NCBI RefSeq assembly: GCF_006517255.1
Contig: NZ_CP041185.1
Span: forward strand, 2,480,001 to 2,544,000
From: Janthinobacterium tructae
GTDB taxonomy: Bacteria > Pseudomonadota > Gammaproteobacteria > Burkholderiales > Burkholderiaceae_D
DNA length: 64,000 nucleotides
Direction of reading: 5' to 3'
Below, piece by piece: positions 8,156-17,598 of this stretch. The position numbers were made by a program, and so were the translations under genes. The notes under the pieces were generated by a model. It was not told the origin of the DNA, made no database searches, and saw only the letters and a program-made list of their open reading frames with translations. Position 1 is the first letter of the stretch. Every line of letters begins with the position of its first letter.

Positions 8156-9639
8156 CCACCCCTTTAAAGGTGTACATTGACAGCCCCGTCTTTTAATACC
8201 CGTGCCGTTGATACGTGGCGTCGCGCAACAGCGCCGGCCACGTAGCCTTTTTTCACTGTTTTTTTCGGGCCGCGAGGGTGTTTGCGCAGCGTTTTTGGTT
8301 TGGCGTAAGCGGCAATCTGAAGCAGTAATTTGCTCAGCTCTGATGCACACATGGCGTCGTAACGCTGCCATGCTTTGGTTGGCACAGCCATCACCATGCC
8401 GGCATAGTGCGCTCGCACCTCCACGGCCACATAAAACGGCGATAGCTCAATGCCGCTGGCAACTAGGTCGTGCGCGGCGCTTACCGCGCACTGCAAGACA
8501 GTCAGCACGTTATAGGCCAGGATCGCGATACCGAACGCGAACAAGGCTGCGCGCGGGTGTCCGAGAGTCTTGACTTCACTGTGCAAGACCGATTCGAGCC
8601 GCTGGAACATTGTCTCGATCCGCCAGCGCTTGCTGTATAGGCGAGCAATGGCGCGTGCGCTGAAATGCTCTTTTGGTAGATTCGTCAGTAATCGGAGAAT
8701 CATTTCGCCATCGTCAGTGGGCTTGTAAAGTTGCAGTTCAATGCGACGTGATGCTACCTTCTGTCCTGTAGCTCCAGGGATGGCAACGCACTGTTCAAAG
8801 ACGGCGCCGGTCGCGATTCTCCCTCGATATGTCAGCTCGTCGAGCGGTGCCGGATTGGGCGTACGACCGTGCTCACGCACGATGAAGGCACACCCACGGC
8901 GATCCCATTCGGACAGGATCATGCGCGTGCTGAAGTTGCGATCAGCAATCCACAGGTCGCCCGGATGCGAACGCTCCAGTAACGGCGGCATCACGGCGCG
9001 TTCCTGCGAGTGTGCATCTTCGCAAGGCTCCATATCGACGACCAGGCCCGAATCAGGGTCATACACCACAAGGGACTGGCCAGGCATTGCGGCGCCGCGA
9101 AAGGCGCGTAAAGGCTTCAACCGCTTTTCGCTTGCAGGCAAATGGTTACCGTCCACGATTCGGGTGCGGTAACCCGGAACCAGCGGTGCATTCCCCTGCA
9201 AAAATGGCGTGATCACATCTCCAAGGCGCTCGACGCTGCCGGTGACCAGCGCCCGTACCAGGTTCGGCTCGGTACGCTTGACCTTGTCATATAAAGCTTG
9301 CACCGAAACAGGCAAATCAGGGTAAGCCTGCGCTGCAGCGTGAAGCGATGGCCGCAGCCCAACTGCGACCACGGACATCAGTTCGACTGTCGTCGAGAAC
9401 AGTAGCTCCCTCTGGTACTGGGCGCCACGTTCGCGCTCGAAAAGTGCATCGACCCAAGCAGGATCGAGGGCACGTTGCAGCGCCAGCCTTGCCATTACAG
9501 TCAGCGGGCTGATTTTTGCGCAGTGCGATACCACAGCATTCATCATCATGGCAGTTTCCTCCTGTCCCAGTTAGATGATGTTTGCTACAAAGAGTGCAGG
9601 TTTTATCTCATCTGTGACGACGCACCTTTAAAGGGGTGG
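8156..9639 (-). mobile_element. Intact IS4-family insertion sequence, 1484 bp
   Basis: Perfect 17-bp terminal inverted repeats (CCACCCCTTTAAAGGTG at 8156-8172 and its complement at 9623-9639). It is flanked by an identical 9-bp target duplication CTCTAAGGC (8147-8155 and 9640-9648). One full-length transposase fills it. Perfect duplications and an open gene suggest recent insertion and possible activity. The right duplication carries the stop codon of the flavin reductase gene; the left copy overlaps the last bases of the MITE-like element. Confidence 0.93.
8164..9549 (-). CDS. IS4-family transposase
   Basis: A 461-aa DDE transposase. Catalytic residues are visible: D133 in VDGNH, D203 in IADRNF and E312 in the IS4 signature YSKRWRIE (Y-x2-R-x3-E). 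A basic C-terminus follows (HPRGPKKTVKKGYVAGAVARR). The frame is intact. The stop codon TAA lies inside the terminal inverted repeat of the element. The first Met could be any of three in a row (MMMNAVV), after an AGGAGG-like site upstream. Confidence 0.93.
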   Translation of the reverse strand: MMMNAVVSHCAKISPLTVMARLALQRALDPAWVDALFERERGAQYQRELLFSTTVELMSVVAVGLRPSLHAAAQAYPDLPVSVQALYDKVKRTEPNLVRALVTGSVERLGDVITPFLQGNAPLVPGYRTRIVDGNHLPASEKRLKPLRAFRGAAMPGQSLVVYDPDSGLVVDMEPCEDAHSQERAVMPPLLERSHPGDLWIADRNFSTRMILSEWDRRGCAFIVREHGRTPNPAPLDELTYRGRIATGAVFEQCVAIPGATGQKVASRRIELQLYKPTDDGEMILRLLTNLPKEHFSARAIARLYSKRWRIETMFQRLESVLHSEVKTLGHPRAALFAFGIAILAYNVLTVLQCAVSAAHDLVASGIELSPFYVAVEVRAHYAGMVMAVPTKAWQRYDAMCASELSKLLLQIAAYAKPKTLRKHPRGPKKTVKKGYVAGAVARRHVSTARVLKDGAVNVHL

Positions 9640-9641
9640 CT

Positions 9642-10268
9642 CTAAGGCCAGACTGGCCGTCGCATGTGAAACAAGCTGTCCGGACCGATTTCAAAATAAT
9701 CGGCCGGGCCGCCGCCGCGCAAGACAGGAGCAGCTGCGGCGGTGTCGTACACACCTTCCACGAGCAGATGGCGCGCGATATGCACGCCCACCACTTCCCC
9801 CAGTACCAGCCAGCTGCCGACGCCGTCCCCATTCAATCCTTGCAGCTCGATGATCTGCGTGCGCCGGCATTCGAAGGACACGGGACTCTCGGCCACGCGC
9901 GGCACCTTGACAATGCGCGAGGCAGCCGGCGTCAGGCCGGCGAGCGCGAATTCGTCGACCTCGGGCGGCGCCGGCGCGCAACTGATGTTCATCGCCTCGG
10001 CCAGCGGCCGCGTCGCCAGGTTCCACACGAATTCACCCGTCTGCTCGATATTGCGCAAGGTATCCTTGCGGCCGATGCTGGAAAAACCGATCAGCGGCGG
10101 CGTGTAATTGAACGCATTGAAAAAACTGTAGGGCGCCAGATTGAGCACGCCTGCGCTGCTGCGCGTGGCGATCCAGCCGATGGGACGCGGCCCCACGATG
10201 GCGTTGAAGGGATCATGCGGCAGGCCGTGGCCCTGCGCAGGTTCATAAAAGTGTATGGGATCAAGCAC
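9642..10268 (-). CDS. Flavin reductase-like (FMN-binding split barrel) protein
   Basis: A 208-aa protein of the flavin reductase-like domain family. It shows the typical IVGPRPIGWIAT, APYSFFNAFNYTPPLIGFSS and TGEFVWNLAT segments, the FMN-binding split barrel found in DIM6/NTAB-type proteins. I prefer the GTG start at 10268 (LDPIHFYEP follows) because AGGA lies six bases upstream; a TTG at 10286 would add six residues. Function is probably FMN-dependent reduction with an unknown partner. The IS insertion occurred exactly at the end of the gene: the stop TAG belongs to the target duplication, so the protein is unaltered but the downstream terminator region is displaced. Confidence 0.82.
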   Translation of the reverse strand: MLDPIHFYEPAQGHGLPHDPFNAIVGPRPIGWIATRSSAGVLNLAPYSFFNAFNYTPPLIGFSSIGRKDTLRNIEQTGEFVWNLATRPLAEAMNISCAPAPPEVDEFALAGLTPAASRIVKVPRVAESPVSFECRRTQIIELQGLNGDGVGSWLVLGEVVGVHIARHLLVEGVYDTAAAAPVLRGGGPADYFEIGPDSLFHMRRPVWP

Positions 10269-10476
10269 GCGCGTTCCTGAAGTCAAAAGAAGTCAAAGGC
10301 ACCCGGGGATGGAATGCCTGGAACGACAGCTTACTGGAATAGCCGCCACCGCGCTGCCGGCGCGCCGGCGCCAGGCGTGCCCGCGCACAGACTACCAGCG
10401 CGACAATTGTATGGCACGCGGCACGCGGCCTCGCTTATGATGAGACAACTCAACCCTTATCATTGCGCTACCGCCC

Positions 10477-11538
10477 ATGCATACCCTCACGCTGCACCAG
10501 AAAGTATTCTTGCTCCTCTTGAGCATCGTCACCATCGGCTTCGGCTGGATACTGGCGCCGTATGCGGGCGCCATCTTCTGGGGCGTCGTCCTGGCGATCC
10601 TGTTCGCGCCCGTGTACCGCTGGCTGCTGCGGAAAACCAGGGGCCGCGCCGGCCTGGCGTCGCTGCTGACCTTGCTGCTCATCGTCGTCATCGTGATCCT
10701 GCCGCTGTCGCTCATTTCCGTGTCGCTGGTGAACCAGGCGGCCAGCGTCGTGGCGATGGTACGTTCGGGCGAAATCACGGTCGGCATGTTCTTCAATAAA
10801 ATCATGGCGGTACTGCCGCAATGGTCGATCAATTTGCTCGAACGCTTCCACCTGAGCAGCCTGGCCAGCCTGCAGGACAAGCTGGCCGAGGGCGCCAAGC
10901 AGGTGAGCCAGGTGGTGGCGGTGAAAGCCATCAATGTTGGCCTGTACACCTTCGAATTCCTCACCAGCCTGTGCATCATGCTGTACCTGCTGTTTTTCCT
11001 CATGCGCGATGGCTCCACCCTGTCGGCCCGCATCAAGGGCGCCGTACCGCTGAGCCGCAAGTACAAGCAGCGCCTGTTCACCAATTTCACCACGGTGATC
11101 CGCGCCACCGTGAAGGGCAACATCCTCGTGGCGATCGCCCAGGGCGCCCTCGGCGGCCTGGCGTTCTGGTTCCTCGACGTGCCCGCACCCCTGCTGTGGG
11201 CAGTGCTGATGGCTTTCCTGTCACTGCTGCCAGCCGTCGGCGCCGCCCTCGTCTGGGCGCCCGTGGCCGTCTACTTCCTGGCCACGGGCGCCATCTGGCA
11301 AGGCGCAGGCCTGGCCGCTTTCGGCGTCTTCGTCATCGGCCTGGTCGACAACGTGCTGCGTCCCATCCTGGTCGGCAAGGACACCAAGATGCCCGACTAC
11401 GTGGTGCTGCTGTCGACCGTGGGTGGCATGGCCCTGTTTGGCCTGAACGGCTTCGTCATCGGCCCCGTGGTGGCAGCCCTGTTCATCGCTTCGTGGGATC
11501 TGTTCGTCTCGGCCAGCGAATTCCAGGCCGAAGATTAG
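10477..11538 (+). CDS. AI-2E family transporter (PerM/TqsA-like)
   Basis: A 353-aa polytopic inner-membrane protein of the AI-2E / UPF0118 family. About eight hydrophobic segments are seen (for example FLLLLSIVTIGFGWIL, LTLLLIVVIVILPLSLISV, LWAVLMAFLSLLPAVGAALV and a final GPVVAALFIASWDLF). The signature DNVLRPILVGK is present near residue 290. Members export autoinducer-2 or act as sodium-proton antiporters or permeases, and the substrate cannot be told from sequence. It is divergent from the flavin reductase with a 208-base gap. Confidence 0.88.
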   Translation: MHTLTLHQKVFLLLLSIVTIGFGWILAPYAGAIFWGVVLAILFAPVYRWLLRKTRGRAGLASLLTLLLIVVIVILPLSLISVSLVNQAASVVAMVRSGEITVGMFFNKIMAVLPQWSINLLERFHLSSLASLQDKLAEGAKQVSQVVAVKAINVGLYTFEFLTSLCIMLYLLFFLMRDGSTLSARIKGAVPLSRKYKQRLFTNFTTVIRATVKGNILVAIAQGALGGLAFWFLDVPAPLLWAVLMAFLSLLPAVGAALVWAPVAVYFLATGAIWQGAGLAAFGVFVIGLVDNVLRPILVGKDTKMPDYVVLLSTVGGMALFGLNGFVIGPVVAALFIASWDLFVSASEFQAED

Positions 11539-11696
11539 GGCGTGGCGGCCTGGAGTGACGGCTTGAGAACATCATCGCGCAGGCGCGTTTTTCAGTACCC
11601 TGGGGAGCACAATCCGCGTTCTGCCCGAAACCTGTTTACAGCGCTGTTGCGAATTTGCATACTGATGCCACCTTCACCACCGTGGGCGCGACACCG

Positions 11697-12404
11697 ATGC
11701 GCATTGACCTTGCACGACAGGAGCATGATTTTTCTCTCGGCCAGCGTGCCCATGGCCCGTACATCGCCGCGATTATCCTGCTGCACCTGGCGCTGTTCTG
11801 GGCGGCCACGCGGCCCGCACACACCAGAATCGAGCACGATGACCGGGTCTGGCTGCAGCTGATGCCGCCACTGCCGCCAACAAGAGGGTTCATTCCACCC
11901 GCCGAGCCCAATCCGGCGCCGGCACGTCCGCCAGCCCTTCCATCGAGCGTGGCAAGCGTGTCGCCACCGAAGGAGGCGACGGCACCGCTGCAGGACCAGC
12001 CGCAAGACGATGTCCTGCCGGCAGAACCGGTGCCTGCCGCACCCAAGGCCGCCCCCCTCCCCCTGGCGCAACAGGCGCTGCAGGCAGCCGGCGCCATCGA
12101 CCGCCAGTTGCGCGCAGAGCATCCGCAGGAGTTCGTGGCGCCACCCGAGACGGCGCACACGCGCCTGGCGAAAGGCTTCGCGCAAGCGCATGCAGCGGTC
12201 AAGCCGAAGTGGTTCGAAGCGGCGCGTATCGAACTGTGGAGCGCACCAAACGATCCCAAGCGCATCTACCGCGTCATTACGGCGACCGGTGAATACTGCA
12301 TCTATTTGCCGGACAAAGGCAACATGACGCTCAACCTCAGCGCGCGATCCGGCTACGCCGGTTTTGGCGAAGGGACCGCGGCACCTTGTCCCATCCGGTT
12401 TTAA
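11697..12404 (+). CDS. Proline-rich single-pass membrane protein of unknown function (TonB-like layout)
   Basis: Unrecognised. From ATG 11697 it is 235 aa (an in-frame TTG at 11655 would add 14). One N-terminal membrane segment, PYIAAIILLHLALFWAA, is followed by about 110 residues rich in Pro and Ala (PPLPPTRGFIPPAEP), then a compact C-terminal domain with WFEAARIELWSAPNDPKR and TGEYCIYLPDKGNM. The layout resembles TonB energy transducers: inner-membrane anchor, Pro-rich periplasmic spacer, small C-terminal domain. I do not see the TonB C-terminal signature, and no ExbB/ExbD gene is adjacent. Two Cys in the last domain could form a disulfide. It appears monocistronic. Confidence 0.6.
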   Translation: MRIDLARQEHDFSLGQRAHGPYIAAIILLHLALFWAATRPAHTRIEHDDRVWLQLMPPLPPTRGFIPPAEPNPAPARPPALPSSVASVSPPKEATAPLQDQPQDDVLPAEPVPAAPKAAPLPLAQQALQAAGAIDRQLRAEHPQEFVAPPETAHTRLAKGFAQAHAAVKPKWFEAARIELWSAPNDPKRIYRVITATGEYCIYLPDKGNMTLNLSARSGYAGFGEGTAAPCPIRF

Positions 12405-12434
12405 TAGCGCTCGATAGCGGAAAAGCGCGCCGTT

Positions 12435-12740
12435 TCAGGCAAACACAGGGCGGAAAAAACTGCGCTCGTAGCTGACGATGCAGCGCGTCTCCTCCGCGTA
12501 GCGGAAGGCGGCCTGGCACTCGGCGTCCTGCATCGAGTCGCTGCGGTACTGTTCATACAGGGCCAGGCTGGGAAACGAGAACATGGCCAGCGCGACGTTG
12601 CTGGCGCCTTCGGACGGCAAAAAGTAGCCGTGGTGCTGGCCGCCGAAACGTTCGACCAGCGGTATCCACAGCTTGCCGTAGGCTTCGAATTCCCGCAATT
12701 TATACGGGTCGATGATGTAGCGCAAATAACAGGTGATCAT
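12435..12740 (-). CDS. NIPSNAP-family protein
   Basis: A 101-aa NIPSNAP / dimeric alpha-beta barrel protein: MITCYLRYIIDPYKLREFE and the pair FGGQHHGYFLPSEG are typical. Bacterial members are small and of unknown function. The start codon overlaps the stop of the upstream WD40-like gene (ATGA at 12740-12737), so translation is probably coupled. It is the last gene of a three-gene operon. Confidence 0.82.
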   Translation of the reverse strand: MITCYLRYIIDPYKLREFEAYGKLWIPLVERFGGQHHGYFLPSEGASNVALAMFSFPSLALYEQYRSDSMQDAECQAAFRYAEETRCIVSYERSFFRPVFA

Positions 12741-13663
12741 GCGGTTTCCTTGTGAAGGTTCAACTCCATCAGCATGCCAGCTTCCCACGAGCCGATGGCG
12801 GCCAGTGGCGAAGCAGGCAAGAAGTCCAGCGCGCAGGGGTAGATAAAATCTTCCTGCGCCAGCACGCCGAGACCGGGCCAGCCATAAAACAGCAGCTTGC
12901 CCTTGCCGATGCGTCCCAGCGCGCTGCCGTCGGGCAGCCAGCGCAAGGCGTTGCCCGTACCGCCGCCCGCCTCCACGGGCACCTTGGCCAGACAACTGCC
13001 GTCGGCCAGCGCGTACACGGACAGATACTGCGCACCGCCGGCGTGGTGCAGCACGGCCAGAGACTCCCCGTCCGGCGACGGCGCGCACGACATCAGGCCT
13101 GGCAGCGACAGCACCACGCGCCCGCCGCCGTCTTGCAAGGGCCAGTCCCACACACTGCAGTAGTCAAGCGGCTGCACCTGCCCCTCGTCCACCAATTTGA
13201 CGCCGTGCTGGAGCAGCAAACGCCGCCCGCCATCGATGGCGTAGACTCCCCGCAGCATCTCGCCCGGATGCTCCTGCGTGAAAAGCGTCTCGCCCGTTTG
13301 CGCGTCGCGCATCCGCAGACGGCCATCCCAGCCGCCGTCGGCCAGATACCGGCTGCACGGCGACCATGCGGGACCGCAGCCTTCGCCATCCTTCTTGTTC
13401 TGCAAGTTCAGCAGCAACTGGCCCGCCTGCGCATCCACCACGGCGATCTGGCCCGTCGTGCTCTTGATAGCCAGCCGGCTGCCATCGGGCGAGAAGGCCA
13501 TGTCCGACATGTGCGCGATGAATTTTCCGCGCCACAGCTTGGTTCGCGCCGCCACGTCCCACAGGACCAGGTCGCGGCCCAGCACGGCCAGGCGCGTGCC
13601 ATCGGGCGAAAACCGTACACCGTAGCTGCAGCCCAGCTTCAGGGGCTTCGACCCTGCCGTCAT
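12737..13663 (-). CDS. WD40-like beta-propeller protein
   Basis: A 308-aa cytoplasmic protein with repeated WD40-type strands: VRFSPDGTRLAVLGRDLVLWD, DMAFSPDGSRLAI, PAWSPCSRYLADGGWDGRLR and APSPDGESLAVLHH. It is probably a single propeller used for protein contacts. There is no signal peptide or enzyme motif. Both ends overlap neighbours by ATGA: its start overlaps the stop of the GNAT gene, and its stop overlaps the NIPSNAP start. The trio looks translationally coupled. What the propeller recognises is unknown; the acetyltransferase is a candidate partner. Confidence 0.75.
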   Translation of the reverse strand: MTAGSKPLKLGCSYGVRFSPDGTRLAVLGRDLVLWDVAARTKLWRGKFIAHMSDMAFSPDGSRLAIKSTTGQIAVVDAQAGQLLLNLQNKKDGEGCGPAWSPCSRYLADGGWDGRLRMRDAQTGETLFTQEHPGEMLRGVYAIDGGRRLLLQHGVKLVDEGQVQPLDYCSVWDWPLQDGGGRVVLSLPGLMSCAPSPDGESLAVLHHAGGAQYLSVYALADGSCLAKVPVEAGGGTGNALRWLPDGSALGRIGKGKLLFYGWPGLGVLAQEDFIYPCALDFLPASPLAAIGSWEAGMLMELNLHKETA

Positions 13664-14169
13664 GGGCGCGCCAGGCGGTACACCACGCTGTCGAGGTCGT
13701 AGTGGCGTTCCATGCCCACGTATTGCATGCCCAGGCGCGTCATGACCTTGATCGAGGCGGCATTGTCCGGGTGCGCCACGGCCACCACTTCGGGCGCGCC
13801 GACGACGTCGAAGGCATGCGCGACGATCGCTTGCGCCGCTTCGCTGGCATAGCCCTTGCCCCAGCCAGAGCGCGCCAGGCGCCAGCCGATTTCATGCGGC
13901 TTGGCCTTGTCGCCGCCGATATGCTGCAAGCAGGCCAGCCCCACCAGCACCTCATCTTCGGTACGCATCAAGGCCCACCACGAATAGCCCCACTCGGCCC
14001 AGCGGCCCATGATGCGGGCAACGGCGGCGCGCGTGTGCTCTTCCGTCTCCGGCTGGCCCGCATTCAGGTAGGTCATCACTTCGGTATCCGAGTTCATGGC
14101 ATGCATGGCGTCGTAATGCTGCTCGGTGACGGGTTCGAGGCGCAGCCGCGCCGTGTGCAAAATGGTCAT
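13660..14169 (-). CDS. GNAT-family N-acetyltransferase (RimJ/RimL type)
   Basis: A 169-aa acetyltransferase that opens with TARLRLEPVTEQHYDAM, has EIGWRLARSGWGKGYASEAA as the acetyl-CoA-binding strand and loop (the Q/RxxGxG/A motif is present as SGWGKGYA), and ends with DNAASIKVMTRLGMQYVG. These fit the RimJ/RimL branch that acetylates N-terminal or side-chain amines. AAGGAG seven bases before ATG 14169 sets the start. It is the first gene of the GNAT, WD40-like, NIPSNAP operon, following the terminator at 14189-14220. Confidence 0.88.
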   Translation of the reverse strand: MTILHTARLRLEPVTEQHYDAMHAMNSDTEVMTYLNAGQPETEEHTRAAVARIMGRWAEWGYSWWALMRTEDEVLVGLACLQHIGGDKAKPHEIGWRLARSGWGKGYASEAAQAIVAHAFDVVGAPEVVAVAHPDNAASIKVMTRLGMQYVGMERHYDLDSVVYRLARP

Positions 14170-14188
14170 GCCAGACTCCTTCAGACGA

Positions 14189-14220
14189 AAAAAAAGACGA
14201 TACATGATCGTCTTTTTTTT
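14189..14220 (-). terminator. Rho-independent terminator after the phosphoribosyltransferase
   Basis: AAAGACGAT and ATCGTCTTT pair around ACATG, with A8 and T8 tracts on the two sides. Read on the minus strand it ends the phosphoribosyltransferase transcript 17 bases after its stop. Confidence 0.92.
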
Positions 14221-14236
14221 GCAAGAGCGCACGCAA

Positions 14237-14782
14237 TTACTTGCCTGCTTCGCCCTTCTTGATCCACGCCGCCAGCTGGTGCGGACGCAGGCCGTCATAG
14301 TCTTCGAACGGCTGATGGATCCACGGGTTGTGCGGCAGTTCGTCGAGGAAGTAGTCAGGACGCACGACGGAGCAGCCTTTCAGCCAGATCACGGCCGATT
14401 TGACTTCGGTCACGTCAGGGAAGTTTTCCTTCAGGTGACGCGTGACCTTGTCCAGCGTGACGCCCGAATCGGCCAGGTCGTCGACCAGCAGGATGCGGCC
14501 GGCCAGCGGGCCCTTGGTCATGGTCATGTACTTGGCGATATCGAGATCGCCGCGCACGGTGCCTGCGTCTTCACGGTAGGAGCTGGTCGACAGGATGGCC
14601 AGCGGCAAATCAAAAATGCGCGAGAACACGTCGCCGGGACGCACGCCGCCGCGCGCCAGGCACAGTACCTGGTCAAATTTCCAGCCCGATTCGTAGACCT
14701 TGAGCGCCAGGCGCTCGATCAGGCGGTGGTACTCTTCCCAGTTGACCCAGAGATGTTGATCGTTCGATTGTGGGGTAGTCAT
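14237..14782 (-). CDS. Phosphoribosyltransferase (purine salvage-like)
   Basis: A 181-aa type I phosphoribosyltransferase. The PRPP-binding loop ILLVDDLADSGVTLD is clear near residues 97-111, preceded by LCLARGGVRPGD. It resembles the Gpt-like COG2236 group, which joins a purine base to PRPP; the exact base is uncertain. It follows purA with a terminator between, and a purine-salvage role next to adenylosuccinate synthetase makes sense. It shares the start region 14783-14811 only, so either a very close promoter or readthrough from purA feeds it. Confidence 0.85.
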   Translation of the reverse strand: MTTPQSNDQHLWVNWEEYHRLIERLALKVYESGWKFDQVLCLARGGVRPGDVFSRIFDLPLAILSTSSYREDAGTVRGDLDIAKYMTMTKGPLAGRILLVDDLADSGVTLDKVTRHLKENFPDVTEVKSAVIWLKGCSVVRPDYFLDELPHNPWIHQPFEDYDGLRPHQLAAWIKKGEAGK

Positions 14783-14811
14783 GATAGTGAAATCTTATTC
14801 TTAGCGTGATT

Positions 14812-14836
14812 AAAAAAATCCGCCTTGCGGCGGATT
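14812..14836 (-). terminator. Rho-independent terminator after purA
   Basis: Minus strand AATCCGCC-GCAA-GGCGGATT followed by a T-run, 12 bases after the purA stop. It lies only about 30 bases before the phosphoribosyltransferase start. Confidence 0.88.
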
Positions 14837-14848
14837 GTGTCCAGCAGC

Positions 14849-16165
<1,317 letters not shown>

Positions 16166-17326
16166 TCAACCTAAGTTTTTAAGAATCCAGCTACTACCAT
16201 TATCGGCAAGTACCAGCACGCGATCGCACTCGAACTCGTCTTGTTCATTACTGTGACCCGGCATACTCTGGATCACGACCTCGCCCGCCTTGCGCAACTC
16301 GGCGATTTTTTCCTTCAATTCTGGCGCGCTGCCCCACGGCGCGCGGATCGAATGCTTCCGTTCCGCGGTCGGCAACAGGCGCGCCAGTTCGCGCAAATCG
16401 AGCGAGAAGCCGGTCGCGGGACGAGCCCGGCCGAACGCTTCGCCGACGTGGTCATAACGGCCGCCGCGCGCAACCGCGTTCGGCAAGCCAGGTACATACA
16501 GCGCAAACATCGCGCCGCTTTCATATTGGTAGCCGCGCAGGTCGGCCAGGTCGATCGCCACTTCCGCGCGACCCAGCGCAGATCCTGCCAGCGCGGCCAG
16601 CTCGGCCAGCGCCTTCAGCACGCCCGGCAGCGGCGGCAGCACTTCGCGCGCACGCGCCAGCACGTCGATGTCGCCGTACAGGTTCGGCAAGGCCAGCAAA
16701 GCATCGCGCGTGACGGGATCGTAGGCGGCAGTCAGCGCACGCAGGCCCGGCGCATCTTTCGCACGCAGCAAGGTGTACAGCGCAGCCTCGTCGCGCACGG
16801 CAGCGGCGTCTTGCGCAATGATAGCGCGCAACAGACCGACGTGCGACAAATCCAGGCGGACCGCGTCGAAACCGGCCAGTGCCAGCGAAGCGAGCGCCAG
16901 TTCCTGGATCTCGGCATCGGCTTCCAGGCCGGCGTGGCCATAGATTTCGGCGCCGATCTGCAGCGGTTCGCGGGTGGCATGCAGACCCGACGGACGGGTA
17001 TGCAGCACGCTGCCGGCGTAGCACAGGCGGGTCACGGTGGCACGGTTCAGCAGGTGCGCGTCGATGCGCGCCACTTGCGTCGTCATGTCGGCACGCAGGC
17101 CGAGCATGCGGCCCGACAGCTGGTCGACCAGTTTAAAGGTGCGCAGGTCGGTATCCTTGCCAGCGCCGGTCATCAGCGATTCCAGATACTCGAGCAGCGG
17201 CGGCATCACCAGTTCATATCCGTACAGACGGAAATTATCCAGCATGAGGCGGCGCAGCTCTTCGATCTTGCGCGCTTCCGACGGCAGAACATCGGCAATA
17301 TTTTCGGGCAAAAGCCAATTCGGCAT
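16166..17326 (-). CDS. hisZ: ATP phosphoribosyltransferase regulatory subunit
   Basis: A 386-aa HisZ, the class II tRNA-synthetase-like subunit that activates the short form of HisG in the first step of histidine synthesis. Visible: [20 protein letters not shown], the [18 protein letters not shown] motif 2 region, and a C-terminal [13 protein letters not shown]. It is shorter than a true HisRS (compare hisS at 24900) and lacks an anticodon-binding domain. HisG is not in the window. The start at 17326 is set by the conserved N-terminus; the frame stays open for 23 more residues upstream. It lies directly before purA. Confidence 0.96.
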   Translation of the reverse strand: MPNWLLPENIADVLPSEARKIEELRRLMLDNFRLYGYELVMPPLLEYLESLMTGAGKDTDLRTFKLVDQLSGRMLGLRADMTTQVARIDAHLLNRATVTRLCYAGSVLHTRPSGLHATREPLQIGAEIYGHAGLEADAEIQELALASLALAGFDAVRLDLSHVGLLRAIIAQDAAAVRDEAALYTLLRAKDAPGLRALTAAYDPVTRDALLALPNLYGDIDVLARAREVLPPLPGVLKALAELAALAGSALGRAEVAIDLADLRGYQYESGAMFALYVPGLPNAVARGGRYDHVGEAFGRARPATGFSLDLRELARLLPTAERKHSIRAPWGSAPELKEKIAELRKAGEVVIQSMPGHSNEQDEFECDRVLVLADNGSSWILKNLG

Positions 17327-17516
17327 GAGGGAGCGAGATACGGAAGAAAGTTGAAAAAATGCATCATGCGAGGCAGCGGCGAGCGCGCCAGGCAAGAGGC
17401 CGAACCTGATATTTTACGCGAAAACACGGGCCTTTAGGGACAAGTTCTCCGAATAGCTGCCACACAGCCCTAAAAACACCGCATTTTACGCCTTCCCGCA
17501 ACAGCCTGGGCGCAGC

Positions 17517-17552
17517 AAAAAAAACGGGGCCGGCATTGACGCCGGCCCCGCT
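17517..17552 (-). terminator. Rho-independent terminator after hflC
   Basis: Minus strand GGGGCCGGCGT-CAAT-GCCGGCCCC followed by eight T residues, about 47 bases after the hflC stop. It ends the hfq-hflX-hflK-hflC run. The 190 bases after it hold the likely hisZ-purA promoter (a TAAAAT-like -10 near 17410). Confidence 0.93.
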
Positions 17553-17598
17553 GCTGCTGCCACCCGTCCTTGCGGCCAGGCGCAGTCTCGATGCTGCC

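Noticed and set aside
11539..11696. Possible short plus-strand gene after the AI-2E permease
   Set aside because: No start with a ribosome site and no recognisable motif; treated as intergenic.
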